A stretch of DNA of 61,867 bases from JBOGCH01 sp051656645 (GTDB lineage: Bacteria > Bacteroidota > Bacteroidia > Bacteroidales > Marinifilaceae), in NCBI GenBank assembly GCA_051656645.1, contig JBOGCH010000014.1, positions 1-61,867 on the forward strand, given 5' to 3'. Below, piece after piece: positions 32,782-42,056 of this stretch (its first letter is position 1; every line of letters begins with the position of its first letter). Under the pieces are notes generated by a model that saw only the letters and a program-made list of their open reading frames with translations, had not been told where the DNA came from and did no database searches. A program made the position numbers and the translations under genes.

Positions 32782-34032
32782 TTAATTGATTATCAATTCG
32801 TCCGCTTCGCCAAAGGTGTCGTATCCTGAGACTATAACCAAGTCGCCGGCATGGAGTCCACTAGTTACTTCATATTGGCGCGGATTTTGGCGACCTATGC
32901 TGATGGGCACTTTAGTAGCTTTAGTTCCGTCGGCCGATAGTTTGTACAACCATTGCCCTCCTGTTGATGAGTAAAAGTTGCCACGATCCATGACTATGGC
33001 TTGTTCGGGTTGTTCTAACTCTATTTGCAAACGGTAATTTTTACCCAAACGGATGTTGTCCGGTAGTTCATTAACAAAAGCAAGATCGATACTGAATGCA
33101 CGGTCTCGTACTTCCGGGGTTACTTTACTCACTTTTAACGGATAGTGCTTATTTTGATATACTAAGGCGGCGGGAAGACCGGTGGTTATACGATCTACAT
33201 AGTACTCATTTATATTTACCTGTAGTTTGTAGGGCTCCAATACCCTTATTTCAGCGATGTCCGCGCCCGAGCTAACACGCCTACCGGGCGCTGTTTTTAT
33301 CTCGCTAAGTTGTCCGTCTATAGGTGCGCGGATCACCAATCCGTTAACACGTTCGCGCAGGCGGCTAATTTTTAATTGCTCGCGTTCCATGTCGTTTCTT
33401 AGCATCTCTTTGCGTATGTGGGTAAGCACCGAGTCTTGGCGCAATCCCTCCATTTTAAGACGTATATTTTGTGTTTTAAAATTAAACTCGTCCATAGATA
33501 CTTCCATTTGCGCTTTACTTTTGAGTCCTGCTTTGAACTCCTCCTTGTCTAGCGCATAGCTTTTGCGTAACCTATTCAGCTCATATTCGGCTTCGAGTAC
33601 TTGTTGCTTTAATAACCTACTTTTTTGTTCCATTTCAATCTCTCGTTCGCGATATTGCATGCGTTGTCTTTCCCAGTCCATCTGTTGGTCATATATTTGT
33701 CGTTGCAGCTCAGGGTTTTGAAGTAGCAGAATGGTATCCCCTTCTTGAAGCATCATTCCCTGCTCGGCCACTAGTCGGTCCACACTCCCGGCTTCGTCGG
33801 TATTTATTTGTAGTGTCATAATGGGTTGCACCACTCCTTCCACGTCTACATATTCCATAAATTTATCGTCCTCAACACAGGCGATGATGATGCTTTCTTT
33901 TTTTACTTGTAAGCGTCGCGGCCCCATAGACAGACTCAACACATAGCCGCATAAGGCTAGAAATAGACCAACGGCTAAAAGATAGCGATAGTACTTTATG
34001 TACCATGGCTTTTGTTTAAGTTGTATATCCAT
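32782..34032 (-). CDS. HlyD-family periplasmic adaptor (membrane fusion protein)
   Basis: 416-residue adaptor that bridges the ABC permeases to TolC. One N-terminal membrane segment (about 15-33), a split lipoyl domain (VQPIMTLQINTDEAG and LVIRAPIDGQLSEI), a long coiled coil (about 108-225, rich in Glu, Arg and Lys), then beta-barrel and membrane-proximal domains (GDLVIVSGYDTFGEADE at the end). It lies 54 bp downstream of the TolC gene and probably shares its sigma-54 promoter. Confidence 0.93.
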   Translation of the reverse strand: MDIQLKQKPWYIKYYRYLLAVGLFLALCGYVLSLSMGPRRLQVKKESIIIACVEDDKFMEYVDVEGVVQPIMTLQINTDEAGSVDRLVAEQGMMLQEGDTILLLQNPELQRQIYDQQMDWERQRMQYREREIEMEQKSRLLKQQVLEAEYELNRLRKSYALDKEEFKAGLKSKAQMEVSMDEFNFKTQNIRLKMEGLRQDSVLTHIRKEMLRNDMEREQLKISRLRERVNGLVIRAPIDGQLSEIKTAPGRRVSSGADIAEIRVLEPYKLQVNINEYYVDRITTGLPAALVYQNKHYPLKVSKVTPEVRDRAFSIDLAFVNELPDNIRLGKNYRLQIELEQPEQAIVMDRGNFYSSTGGQWLYKLSADGTKATKVPISIGRQNPRQYEVTSGLHAGDLVIVSGYDTFGEADELIIN

Positions 34033-34086
34033 ATTGTTTGTTTATTATCTTGTAGTTTAAGTAATAGCTATCAGTGTGTTATTGTA

Positions 34087-35580
34087 TTACAAGGGTGGCA
34101 GCATATCAGCCAAACTTTGGTTGGTAAGAAAGTCATACTGTGTCATGCTTCGTAAACCATAGTACAGACTCCAATAGTTACTTATGGCGTTAATATGAGA
34201 GCGCCGCGCATTGTCTTTTTCCCGTATAGCCGCATTCAAATCCAAAACGGTTGATTTCCCTAACATATAGAGTTTGCGCGCCACATCGTATCGGCGTCCG
34301 GCAATGATATCCGTTTTGGCAGCTACCGTTACGCGTTGATACTGTATATTAAATTGACGTACCATTTTACTGACATTGAGTTCAAAATCCTTTATAGCTT
34401 GTTGCATCTGGGTATTTACAAGTTCGGCATTCGATGCTGCGAGTCTGACACGTCCGCGTCCCTTGCCCCAATCCAACACCGGGATTCGTATACCAATTCC
34501 TACATATTGCTGATTAATGGGATCTTTAAACGTTTCCTCGAAATTATTACCCGTTTGCGACAAGCCGAACTGCATGTATAGGTCGGCTTTAAGCCCCTTG
34601 TTGGCTTTGGCCGCGGCTAAATCTCTTTTGCTCTCCAATATCTTGCGTTGATAGGAATCAGGGTCGGGGCTATTTTCATAAGCAAGGGCAAGCGCTTTTT
34701 CTATTGGGATATCAAAATGAGGCACTGTGTCTCGGATTACCGCTTTGAGCGTTACGTTATGCTCCACTCCCAAAAAGGAGCGCACCGTTTGCATTTGATT
34801 GTCCAATTCCATACGAGCGTTCATCATACTGGTTTCCTCCGATAGTCTATTGATTTCCAACTGGAGCATCTCATTTTCATTGATAATCCCAATATCGTAA
34901 CGTCCGCGAGCAAGCATATAGAGTGTGTCGGCAGCCACATAGTTGAAAGTTGCAATATCCAAATTAGCTTGCGCTAACGCCAAACCAAAAAAGAGAGTAC
35001 CGGCACGCGAAGCTATAAGTTCAACAGTCTCTACATAACTTTTGCGCGCTTCCCGGTAGCGCAAGGGTTCTATGCGTTTGTTCCATTTAAATGCGTTATA
35101 GCCTATTAGTGATTGTTCATATCCCGCGGAAACGAGTTGTGATTTCCAGGCGATGATATTATTTTCAAACTCCTCCATACGCTGTGTTGAAGTGGTGAGA
35201 AAGAAGTTACCACCGGTAAAGGACACTGCCTGATTAAGTTTTAAATCCATATTGGCCGTGAACTGGTTTTGGCGACGAAACAGGATACTACCATCTGGTT
35301 GGGTTACCTTGCTGATTTGCTTGTTCAGATTAGGTGACGAAGCTAAAGTTAATTCAGGTAAATAACCGGCACGAAAGAAACGATAATTCCAATAGGCCGA
35401 ATGGTAGCGATGGCGTGCGGCTTGGGCCTCCGTAGAGTGTTGTTGTGCCATCTCAATTGCCTGCTGTAACGTGACGGCAAGCTCAGTTTGCTGAGCGCAC
35501 AAACCGTTTACAGAAAGCGCCCAGATGAGTATACCTACCCACAAAGCGCGATATTGAATAATATATTGCATAATAGACAT
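34087..35580 (-). CDS. TolC-family outer-membrane efflux protein
   Basis: 497-residue outer-membrane channel. Signal peptide ends near LCAQQ. Two long helical repeats each begin with a TolC-type segment (TLQQAIEMAQQHSTEAQAARH; KALALAYENSPDPDSYQRKI). GIRIPVLDWGKGRGRV in the second repeat is a typical outer-membrane efflux motif. First gene of the export cluster, directly downstream of a sigma-54 promoter. The ATG at 35571 is an alternative start. Confidence 0.93.
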   Translation of the reverse strand: MSIMQYIIQYRALWVGILIWALSVNGLCAQQTELAVTLQQAIEMAQQHSTEAQAARHRYHSAYWNYRFFRAGYLPELTLASSPNLNKQISKVTQPDGSILFRRQNQFTANMDLKLNQAVSFTGGNFFLTTSTQRMEEFENNIIAWKSQLVSAGYEQSLIGYNAFKWNKRIEPLRYREARKSYVETVELIASRAGTLFFGLALAQANLDIATFNYVAADTLYMLARGRYDIGIINENEMLQLEINRLSEETSMMNARMELDNQMQTVRSFLGVEHNVTLKAVIRDTVPHFDIPIEKALALAYENSPDPDSYQRKILESKRDLAAAKANKGLKADLYMQFGLSQTGNNFEETFKDPINQQYVGIGIRIPVLDWGKGRGRVRLAASNAELVNTQMQQAIKDFELNVSKMVRQFNIQYQRVTVAAKTDIIAGRRYDVARKLYMLGKSTVLDLNAAIREKDNARRSHINAISNYWSLYYGLRSMTQYDFLTNQSLADMLPPL

Positions 35581-35624
35581 TGTTTTAATATTACATTTCA
35601 GAACAACAGTTCACAATTGAGTAA

Positions 35625-35639
35625 TCAATCCGCGTGCCA
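35625..35639 (-). promoter_or_regulatory. Sigma-54 (-24/-12) promoter of the tolC-hlyD operon
   Basis: On the minus strand the sequence reads TGGCACG-CGGA-TTGAT, close to the sigma-54 consensus TGGCACG-N4-TTGCW with the correct spacing. Its -12 element ends 45 bp before the TolC start codon, so transcription would start near 35613. The divergent gene encodes a sigma-54 activator, which makes the match functionally sensible. Confidence 0.8.
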
Positions 35640-35694
35640 TTTACATAACACATTAACTACATGCATGTTAAACAACATCACACAAATTCAATAG

Positions 35695-35731
35695 TGTGCA
35701 AAATCGCACAAAATGCGTGCGATTTTGCACA
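35695..35731. promoter_or_regulatory. Double palindromic enhancer (UAS) for the NtrC-type activator
   Basis: TGTGCAAAATCGCAC (35695-35709) and its exact inverted copy (35717-35731) are separated by 7 bp. Each arm is itself a dyad of form GTGC-N6-GCAC; the two dyad centres are 21 bp apart, two helical turns. It lies about 60-95 bp upstream of the -24 element and 50 bp before the activator start, as expected for an enhancer-binding protein site that may also allow autoregulation. Confidence 0.75.
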
Positions 35732-35783
35732 TACAACACATGGTTTTTTAAGTTATATTTGTAAAAAAATAAATAATGCCACT

Positions 35784-37151
35784 ATGGACTCGAAAGGAAA
35801 ACTATTTATTGTTGATGACAATGAAGATGTACTGTTTGCGCTTAACTTGATGCTAGAACCCTACTTTGAAAAAATAAAAGTTACTACTCAACCGCAACGT
35901 ATTGAGCATTTCATGACAACATTCCAGCCCGATGTTGTATTATTAGACATGAATTTTAGACGAGATGCCATTAGCGGACAGGAGGGATTTGACTTGTTGG
36001 ATAACATATTGAAACTAGATCCAAACGCAATAGTAATTTTTATGACCGCCTATGCGGATACGGAAAAAGCGGTACGGGCTATTAAAGCAGGAGCTACCGA
36101 TTTTGTGTCAAAACCATGGGAAAAAGAGAAATTACTTGCAACTCTATTCTCTGCTGTAAAATTACGTAATTCGCGCAAGGAGGTGAAGCAACTACAGGAA
36201 AAGGTGGATGCATTAAGTGATTGCGATGAAGAAATGCCACGCATTATTGGGGAGTCAACTGCTATGCGTTCGCTGTTTGACACTATTTACCGATTGGCCG
36301 ATACGGATGCAAACATATTAATTCTTGGCGAGAACGGAACAGGGAAAGACTTAATTGCAAGGACATTGCGTTATTATTCACCACGTAAGGAAGCCGCTTT
36401 TATTCCGATAGATTTGGGTAGTATTCCTGAAAATTTATTTGAGAGCGAATTGTTTGGATATGAGAAAGGAGCTTTTACGGATGCTAAAAAAGCGAAACCC
36501 GGACGTATGGAATTAGCTTGTGGGGGAACATTGTTCTTGGATGAGATAGGCAATTTATCACTACCTATGCAAGCAAAATTATTGACAGCATTGGAAAAAA
36601 GACAAATTTCTCGTTTAGGCGCAACTCAAACAACCTCAATTGATGTACGACTAATTTGCGCCACCAACGCTCAAATACACACCTTGGTGGATGACGGAAA
36701 TTTTAGACAGGACTTACTGTATAGGATTAACACCGTTGAATTGCACGTTCCGCCATTACGAGAACGTGGTGAGGATATTATTTTACTTGCAGAGCATTTT
36801 AGAGAACAATATGCGCATAAATATAAGAAATCAATAAAGAACATTAGTCGCGATGCCCGCAACAAATTACTCAAATACAACTGGCCCGGCAATGTGCGTG
36901 AGTTACAACATGCAATGGAACGAGCGGTGATTTTGAGCGATGGCGGACAATTAAAACCGGAAAATTTCATGCTGCAAGTATCAAGCGGAAAAAGAGATGA
37001 TAATGACGTAGTGTTAAATTTGGAACAACTGGAACGCGACACCATAGAACGAGCAATGAAACTTGCCGAAGGTAATATGAGTAGAGCTGCGGAACTGCTT
37101 GGTATAACCCGCTATGCCTTGTACCGAAAACTTGAAAAGCTGGGATTATGA
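35784..37151 (+). CDS. Sigma-54-dependent NtrC-family response regulator
   Basis: 455 residues from the ATG at 35784; the frame is open to 35661 but that would place the palindromic enhancer inside the gene. Receiver domain (1-125) with phospho-Asp D55 and K110; AAA+ domain (about 150-385) with Walker A GENGTGK at 182-188, GAFTDA at 229-234 in place of GAFTGA, Walker B LFLDEIG; C-terminal Fis-type helix-turn-helix (MSRAAELLGITRYALYRKL). It should activate the divergent TolC operon. The kinase gene overlaps its stop by 4 bp. Confidence 0.94.
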   Translation: MDSKGKLFIVDDNEDVLFALNLMLEPYFEKIKVTTQPQRIEHFMTTFQPDVVLLDMNFRRDAISGQEGFDLLDNILKLDPNAIVIFMTAYADTEKAVRAIKAGATDFVSKPWEKEKLLATLFSAVKLRNSRKEVKQLQEKVDALSDCDEEMPRIIGESTAMRSLFDTIYRLADTDANILILGENGTGKDLIARTLRYYSPRKEAAFIPIDLGSIPENLFESELFGYEKGAFTDAKKAKPGRMELACGGTLFLDEIGNLSLPMQAKLLTALEKRQISRLGATQTTSIDVRLICATNAQIHTLVDDGNFRQDLLYRINTVELHVPPLRERGEDIILLAEHFREQYAHKYKKSIKNISRDARNKLLKYNWPGNVRELQHAMERAVILSDGGQLKPENFMLQVSSGKRDDNDVVLNLEQLERDTIERAMKLAEGNMSRAAELLGITRYALYRKLEKLGL

Positions 37152-38482
37152 ATAGAATTCAGAACTTGCCAATAATAATGCTTACAATACTAACATCCAT
37201 TTTATCGGTTGCCGGGTGTTTACTGTATCAGTACGAACTGTATTTTAGTACTATAATGGTAGTGTTGTGTATTATAGGAATTATTACTTACATGTGGCAA
37301 TGGCAATCGCGCGCATTAGATATGATTATCCGTACCATTGAGAGTATTAAATACAATGATTTTTCTTTGAATTTTTCTCTACATAGGAAAACAAAACGGG
37401 AGCAACAATTGGCCTTAGATTTAAACAATGTTATAGGATCAATTAAGGAGCGCCTTAATGTAGCGGAAGCGCGTTACCAATATTACGAAACGCTTCTTAG
37501 TACAGTGGATAGTTGTATGCTTGTTATAAATGAGAGGGCCGATCTTTTATGGATGAATGAGGCAACAAAAAGACTATTTTGCCACTCTCCCCACCTAAAA
37601 ACTATTACCGATTTAAATGTTTTTAATCCTCGTTTCTCTGACATTATTACGACTCTTGTGCCCGGCGAGATAAAAACATTACAATTACATGAGGACGAAT
37701 CAGAACGTGAGTACGCTATTACCATAACACTATACAAAGCTCAGAACAGTAAACTGCGCCTTATAAACCTAAAAAACATCCATGCCGCTTTAGAGCGAAA
37801 CGAGATGGAAGCGTGGCAAAAATTGATTAGCGTACTTACACATGAGATTATGAATTCCCTAACCCCAATTATTTCAATTAGCGAAACGCTTAGCCAAAGA
37901 GAAACTGAGCAAATTCCATCTCCGAAAGAATACGGCGTTATGAAACAAAGTATGCAAACTATTCACCGCCGGAGCAAGGGATTATTGCATTTCATTGAAA
38001 ACTACCGAAAACTCTCGCGTATTACACTCCCACAGCGGGACGCCGTACTATTGTCCGAGTTACTGGACGATTTAAAGAAATTATTCTCCGAACATACTTC
38101 ATGTTTTGAATATCACTTAGACAATCCGACATTACTGCTACACATTGACATAACACAAATGGAGCAAGTGCTTATTAATATATACAAAAATGCCATTGAA
38201 GCTTGCTCCGAACGGGAAAACGCGGTAATTAAAATAAAACAAAGCATGGATAACGACCATGTAACACTATCCATTGCGGATAATGGATGCGGCATAATGC
38301 CAGATGTCCTTGACAAGGTTTTCGTACCTTTTTTTACCACGAAACAGAGTGGTTCAGGAATTGGCTTAAGCTTATGTAAACGGATAATTAGACTACATGG
38401 TGGCGATTTACGAGTTACCAGCCAATTGGGTGTAGGCACCAAGTTTACTATTAGGTTGCCGAATACAGAGAACGTGTCTTAA
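37148..38482 (+). CDS. NtrB-like sensor histidine kinase partner of the sigma-54 activator
   Basis: 444-residue kinase with two N-terminal membrane segments (about 8-55) joined by a very short loop, a linker/PAS-like region (about 100-220), HisKA with H232 (LTHEIMNSLTPI) and an HATPase domain (NAIEAC, DNGCGI, SGSGIGLSLC). The small periplasmic part suggests it senses a membrane or cytoplasmic signal, for example envelope stress. Its ATG overlaps the activator stop (ATGA), so the pair is translationally coupled. Confidence 0.94.
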   Translation: MNRIQNLPIIMLTILTSILSVAGCLLYQYELYFSTIMVVLCIIGIITYMWQWQSRALDMIIRTIESIKYNDFSLNFSLHRKTKREQQLALDLNNVIGSIKERLNVAEARYQYYETLLSTVDSCMLVINERADLLWMNEATKRLFCHSPHLKTITDLNVFNPRFSDIITTLVPGEIKTLQLHEDESEREYAITITLYKAQNSKLRLINLKNIHAALERNEMEAWQKLISVLTHEIMNSLTPIISISETLSQRETEQIPSPKEYGVMKQSMQTIHRRSKGLLHFIENYRKLSRITLPQRDAVLLSELLDDLKKLFSEHTSCFEYHLDNPTLLLHIDITQMEQVLINIYKNAIEACSERENAVIKIKQSMDNDHVTLSIADNGCGIMPDVLDKVFVPFFTTKQSGSGIGLSLCKRIIRLHGGDLRVTSQLGVGTKFTIRLPNTENVS

Positions 38483-38574
38483 TTGCGCCCCTATAAATGG
38501 TTGCTACAAAGATTCCCCTAGTAAATGGGAGCGCATTGATAAACTATTCATGTATCTATGCGTAGTAGAATACA

Positions 38575-39126
38575 ATGAATAAAACAATATGGACCATAGG
38601 ACATTCTACACGCACTATTGAGAATTTTATTACCGTGTTACAACATTACGGAATTGAAATTATTGCAGATGTGCGTTCTCTTCCGGGATCAAATAAGTTC
38701 CCGCAGTTTAACATGGAGAATTTGAAACCCGAACTTTCCCAATTTGGAATTGGATATATTTATTTTCCATTATTGGGAGGATTAAGGCGAACCACAAAAG
38801 ATTCTCACAATATTCTATGGCGCAACAAATCCTTTAGAGGCTATGCGGATTACATGGAAACCAACGCGTTTAAGGAGGGAGTGAAGGAGTTGGAGCTAGT
38901 TGCCCGTGGGCAACGGGTTGCTATAATGTGTTCGGAGATTTTATGGTGGCGTTGTCACAGATCAATGATTGCCGATTATTTAAAATGCAAAGGATGGACC
39001 GTGATTCATATTCGTGATGAAGAGCATTGTGAAGAGCACCCATACACAGGTGTTGCCTCTATAGTTGATGGAAATTTAAGCTATACCGTATCTCCACCCA
39101 ACGCGCGACAAACTGATAAACCCTAA
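38575..39126 (+). CDS. DUF488 family protein
   Basis: 183-residue cytoplasmic protein. TIGHSTRTIENFITVL and IADVRSLPGSNKFPQFN at the N terminus and MCSEILWWRCHRSMIADYL near residue 120-140, with its paired Cys residues, are the DUF488 signature. The biochemical role of the family is unclear; some members lie in DNA-modification or stress contexts. It begins 92 bp after the kinase gene and is followed after 4 bp by an unknown gene, so the two are probably one transcript. Confidence 0.9.
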   Translation: MNKTIWTIGHSTRTIENFITVLQHYGIEIIADVRSLPGSNKFPQFNMENLKPELSQFGIGYIYFPLLGGLRRTTKDSHNILWRNKSFRGYADYMETNAFKEGVKELELVARGQRVAIMCSEILWWRCHRSMIADYLKCKGWTVIHIRDEEHCEEHPYTGVASIVDGNLSYTVSPPNARQTDKP

Positions 39127-39130
39127 GGAG

Positions 39131-39829
39131 ATGAATTCAAATACAGAGCTCGTGATTACGCATTTGGCAAGTCAGGTTTTAAACGGCAAAATACGGAATA
39201 GTGACATAGTGCCTGTGGAGATTGAGATATACGTGTTTAGTCCGTGCCATAGGGACGATGCAGCACAACGGCATCCGCTACAAACAAGATATAATAGATT
39301 TTATTTCTATCGCGCCGGAAAAAGCAATTCACTACGTCCTTTATCGCGTATGGGAGTAGGCGTTTCGTTCTCTACGGACAATGAGAGTATTGCTGTTCTA
39401 TTACGAGGAATATATTGTAACGGGGAATACATTAATGGTCCATCGAAAGTTGCACGGTACATATACAAATTCTTTACCGGAGCGGGCATGGATTCGTCCC
39501 ATACAAAAGAGCGATTAGAGAATATTGAAAGAATAGAAAAACTAGACAATGTATTTCAACTTGAAGGTAGCGAAGTTATGCAATCTATATTTAGAGCATC
39601 GCGAGTGGGAATCAATAAAAAGAAAGAATATGCTACCGCCTGCTATCGGTTTTTAACTCATCCCAACCGAATAGGATATAAAGAGAAACAAAACGTAATA
39701 AACCAATATCTACAAGATAAATATGGCATAGCAGAGCTCACGGACGTAAAGCTACACAATCAATCTATTATAGAAGATATTCAAAAATTATTTGGTTGTC
39801 GGATTCCGAGATGCAGAAACAATAAATAA
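39131..39829 (+). CDS. Hypothetical cytoplasmic protein, faintly glycosylase-like
   Basis: 232-residue protein without signal peptide or membrane segment. The central block (FYFYRAGKSNSLRPL, then VGVSFSTDNESIAVLLRGIY and INGPSKVARYI) has the order of aromatic, GxxxSF and GPS-type motifs that I associate with proteins distantly like alkyladenine DNA glycosylases, but this is only a resemblance. The C-terminal half is helical and basic. It follows the DUF488 gene by 4 bp. A terminator follows. Confidence 0.65.
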   Translation: MNSNTELVITHLASQVLNGKIRNSDIVPVEIEIYVFSPCHRDDAAQRHPLQTRYNRFYFYRAGKSNSLRPLSRMGVGVSFSTDNESIAVLLRGIYCNGEYINGPSKVARYIYKFFTGAGMDSSHTKERLENIERIEKLDNVFQLEGSEVMQSIFRASRVGINKKKEYATACYRFLTHPNRIGYKEKQNVINQYLQDKYGIAELTDVKLHNQSIIEDIQKLFGCRIPRCRNNK

Positions 39830-39833
39830 ATAT

Positions 39834-39869
39834 AAATGAGCCTATGCATTTACTAGCATAGGCTCATTT
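39834..39869. terminator. Bidirectional stem-loop between convergent genes
   Basis: 14-bp perfect arms (39834-39847, 39856-39869; AAATGAGCCTATGC and complement) around an 8-base loop. It ends 4 bp before the stop of the minus-strand thioredoxin gene. Confidence 0.8.
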
Positions 39870-39873
39870 GTAT

Positions 39874-42051
39874 TTACATTTTAAATATTTCTTTGAAAAG
39901 AGGTTCTGGATCGCCAGATGCGCCAACCATACGGCTTATGATTTTACCATCAGGACCTACTAATATTTTAGTTGGGAACGCAGTAATATTATACAGGCGT
40001 AACAAGTCGAAATTCTCACTGTCCTCATTATTTAATATCTGTGTCCATGTTAGACCATCCTCTTTAATAGCTTGTTTCCATGTTTTTTTAGCATCGTCTA
40101 ACTTACGGGAATTCTCTCTAGCTACATTCACAAAAACAACTTTATTACCATATTTTTTATGTAACGCTTTTAAGTGCGGATGCGAATTACGGCAAGGACC
40201 ACACCAACTTCCCCAAAAATCTAAAAGAACATATTTACCCTTCCAGTCAGACAAAGAAACGTTTCTACCTTTCAAATCCTTTTTCGTAAAAGCTGCAGCT
40301 TGCGTTCCAACTCTAAAATCTCGGCCGCGGTCTAATTTACTTATAACGGCCTTACCAAACCAAGTTCCTTTAATATTATCCGGGAATTGATTTACCATTT
40401 CTTGAAGCTTATTTTCATCAAATAAATCGTAGTATTCAAGTAGAAGTGTGGCAGTAATATAGCTTTGAGGATATTGTTTCACAAAATTGCGTACATTCTC
40501 TAAACGTGCCGCAATGTAAGCAGCATATTCCTCCTTATAAACACGGATATCACCACCTGCAATGACATTATCTACAATCAATTGATCATATGCCCTTTGT
40601 GCAGGTAATGGCATTGTGTAGTTAAAAGTTATATAATCCTTTGTCACTTGCCCATTACCACGCACCCATTCTAATTGCGGATTTTTGGCTTTTTCAACTG
40701 TTGCTTTTATTAGTGCAGACTCACCAGGGACTAACAAAAGAGAAGCTGTAGGATAGTTATCACCTAATTTCTTAGTGGGAATTTTCAGATTATCACTAAC
40801 AAAACGTAGAGACATTGTAGTTGTATCGCGTACGCCCATATAAATACTTAACTTTCCATCACGAAATTCAAAAGTGTCCATTGCATGCGAGCGCGGAGTA
40901 GCTCCACGAAGGAGTACTTTTCCACTCGTTGCACCATCAATAATAATGTTTAAATTGTATTCTTGCTTTCCCTCCAATTTCCACATTTTTGCACGAACAA
41001 TTCGCTGTGAAACACTTGAAAACTCATCCAAGTAAGTACGAATCAGAGCAGCTGCTGCATCTCTGATTTCCTGCGATTGATCAAGTAATACATCTAAGTT
41101 CTGTAAAAGCATAAATCTATCTTTTTCGGGCATTTCAGGAAGCAATTCTTTACATGCTGAAACATAACTTTTCATGTCGCCACTTAGACGCGCCTCGCCA
41201 ATTGTCAATAGATTTGCCATACTCTTTACTGTATCCATACCAATACATTGAGCTAGTTCTTTAGCTTCATTCAAATTTGCCTCTGTTAAGATAGCCGCAG
41301 AACGTAGACTTGCATATGGTAATATCTTCATTCTAATCCACGCATACATCAAATCAAATGCAGTTTGCTTACTATCTGATTTCATAAAAGCAGAAAAGTT
41401 TGAGTACATATACTGCGCTTTCATATCCTCAAATCCTTGGCAATATCGATTATATAAGAAGAAGTTTTCAGGTTTCATTCTCTTCTTCTTTGATAACTTA
41501 TTGAAAAATGCATTAGCTACATCATATCCCTCTTGTTCCCTACCTGAAATCATTAATTGGTAGATGTACTCATTGACTAGTTCAGACGTACGTTCTCCTT
41601 TTTTAAAACGAACTTCAACCTGTTCTGGAGACCAAGATGCGTCAAGTCCTTTACGTATTCTATCAATAAAATCATCCGCTTTATGGTATCCTCTAATTCT
41701 AAATAACTCTTGCTCCTCTGAATTGATAATGATAAATGTTGGATAACCAGTAACAGAGAACTTCTTGGCTAACTCCTTTCCTTCCCCTTTTTCAGCATCA
41801 AATTTCAATGATATAAAACCCTCATTAAAATAATCGCCAGCTATTTTTGTTGGGAAAACATCTTTCGCCATCATTTTACAAGGACCACACCATATTGTAT
41901 AGAAATCAATAAATACCAATTTCTTTTCTTTTTTTGCTACTTGAAGTGCTTCCCCGTAATTAATATCTCTAAATTTCACACCCTCCGCAAAAAGTGTTAG
42001 CGGCATGATAGCCGCTAAACACATAATTATTATTTTTCTCAATCTCATCAT
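39874..42051 (-). CDS. Secreted protein with two thioredoxin-like domains
   Basis: 725-residue exported protein. Signal peptide 1-22 (ending TLFA). N-terminal thioredoxin domain (about 25-135) with WCGPC, C55/C58. A helical, repeat-like middle (about 150-355) precedes a DUF4369-like beta domain (about 360-440). The C-terminal TlpA/AhpC-TSA domain (about 585-725) has WCGPC at C617/C620. Both active sites are intact. It is the last gene of the FecR-SusCD operon, 6 bp after the PKD-like lipoprotein, so a role in reducing or refolding thiols linked to the imported material or to surface lipoproteins is likely. Confidence 0.9.
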   Translation of the reverse strand: MMRLRKIIIMCLAAIMPLTLFAEGVKFRDINYGEALQVAKKEKKLVFIDFYTIWCGPCKMMAKDVFPTKIAGDYFNEGFISLKFDAEKGEGKELAKKFSVTGYPTFIIINSEEQELFRIRGYHKADDFIDRIRKGLDASWSPEQVEVRFKKGERTSELVNEYIYQLMISGREQEGYDVANAFFNKLSKKKRMKPENFFLYNRYCQGFEDMKAQYMYSNFSAFMKSDSKQTAFDLMYAWIRMKILPYASLRSAAILTEANLNEAKELAQCIGMDTVKSMANLLTIGEARLSGDMKSYVSACKELLPEMPEKDRFMLLQNLDVLLDQSQEIRDAAAALIRTYLDEFSSVSQRIVRAKMWKLEGKQEYNLNIIIDGATSGKVLLRGATPRSHAMDTFEFRDGKLSIYMGVRDTTTMSLRFVSDNLKIPTKKLGDNYPTASLLLVPGESALIKATVEKAKNPQLEWVRGNGQVTKDYITFNYTMPLPAQRAYDQLIVDNVIAGGDIRVYKEEYAAYIAARLENVRNFVKQYPQSYITATLLLEYYDLFDENKLQEMVNQFPDNIKGTWFGKAVISKLDRGRDFRVGTQAAAFTKKDLKGRNVSLSDWKGKYVLLDFWGSWCGPCRNSHPHLKALHKKYGNKVVFVNVARENSRKLDDAKKTWKQAIKEDGLTWTQILNNEDSENFDLLRLYNITAFPTKILVGPDGKIISRMVGASGDPEPLFKEIFKM

Positions 42052-42056
42052 TTACA

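Noticed and set aside
35661..35783. Upstream start for the sigma-54 activator
   Set aside because: It would translate through the double palindrome, while the ATG at 35784 starts the receiver domain at its normal place.
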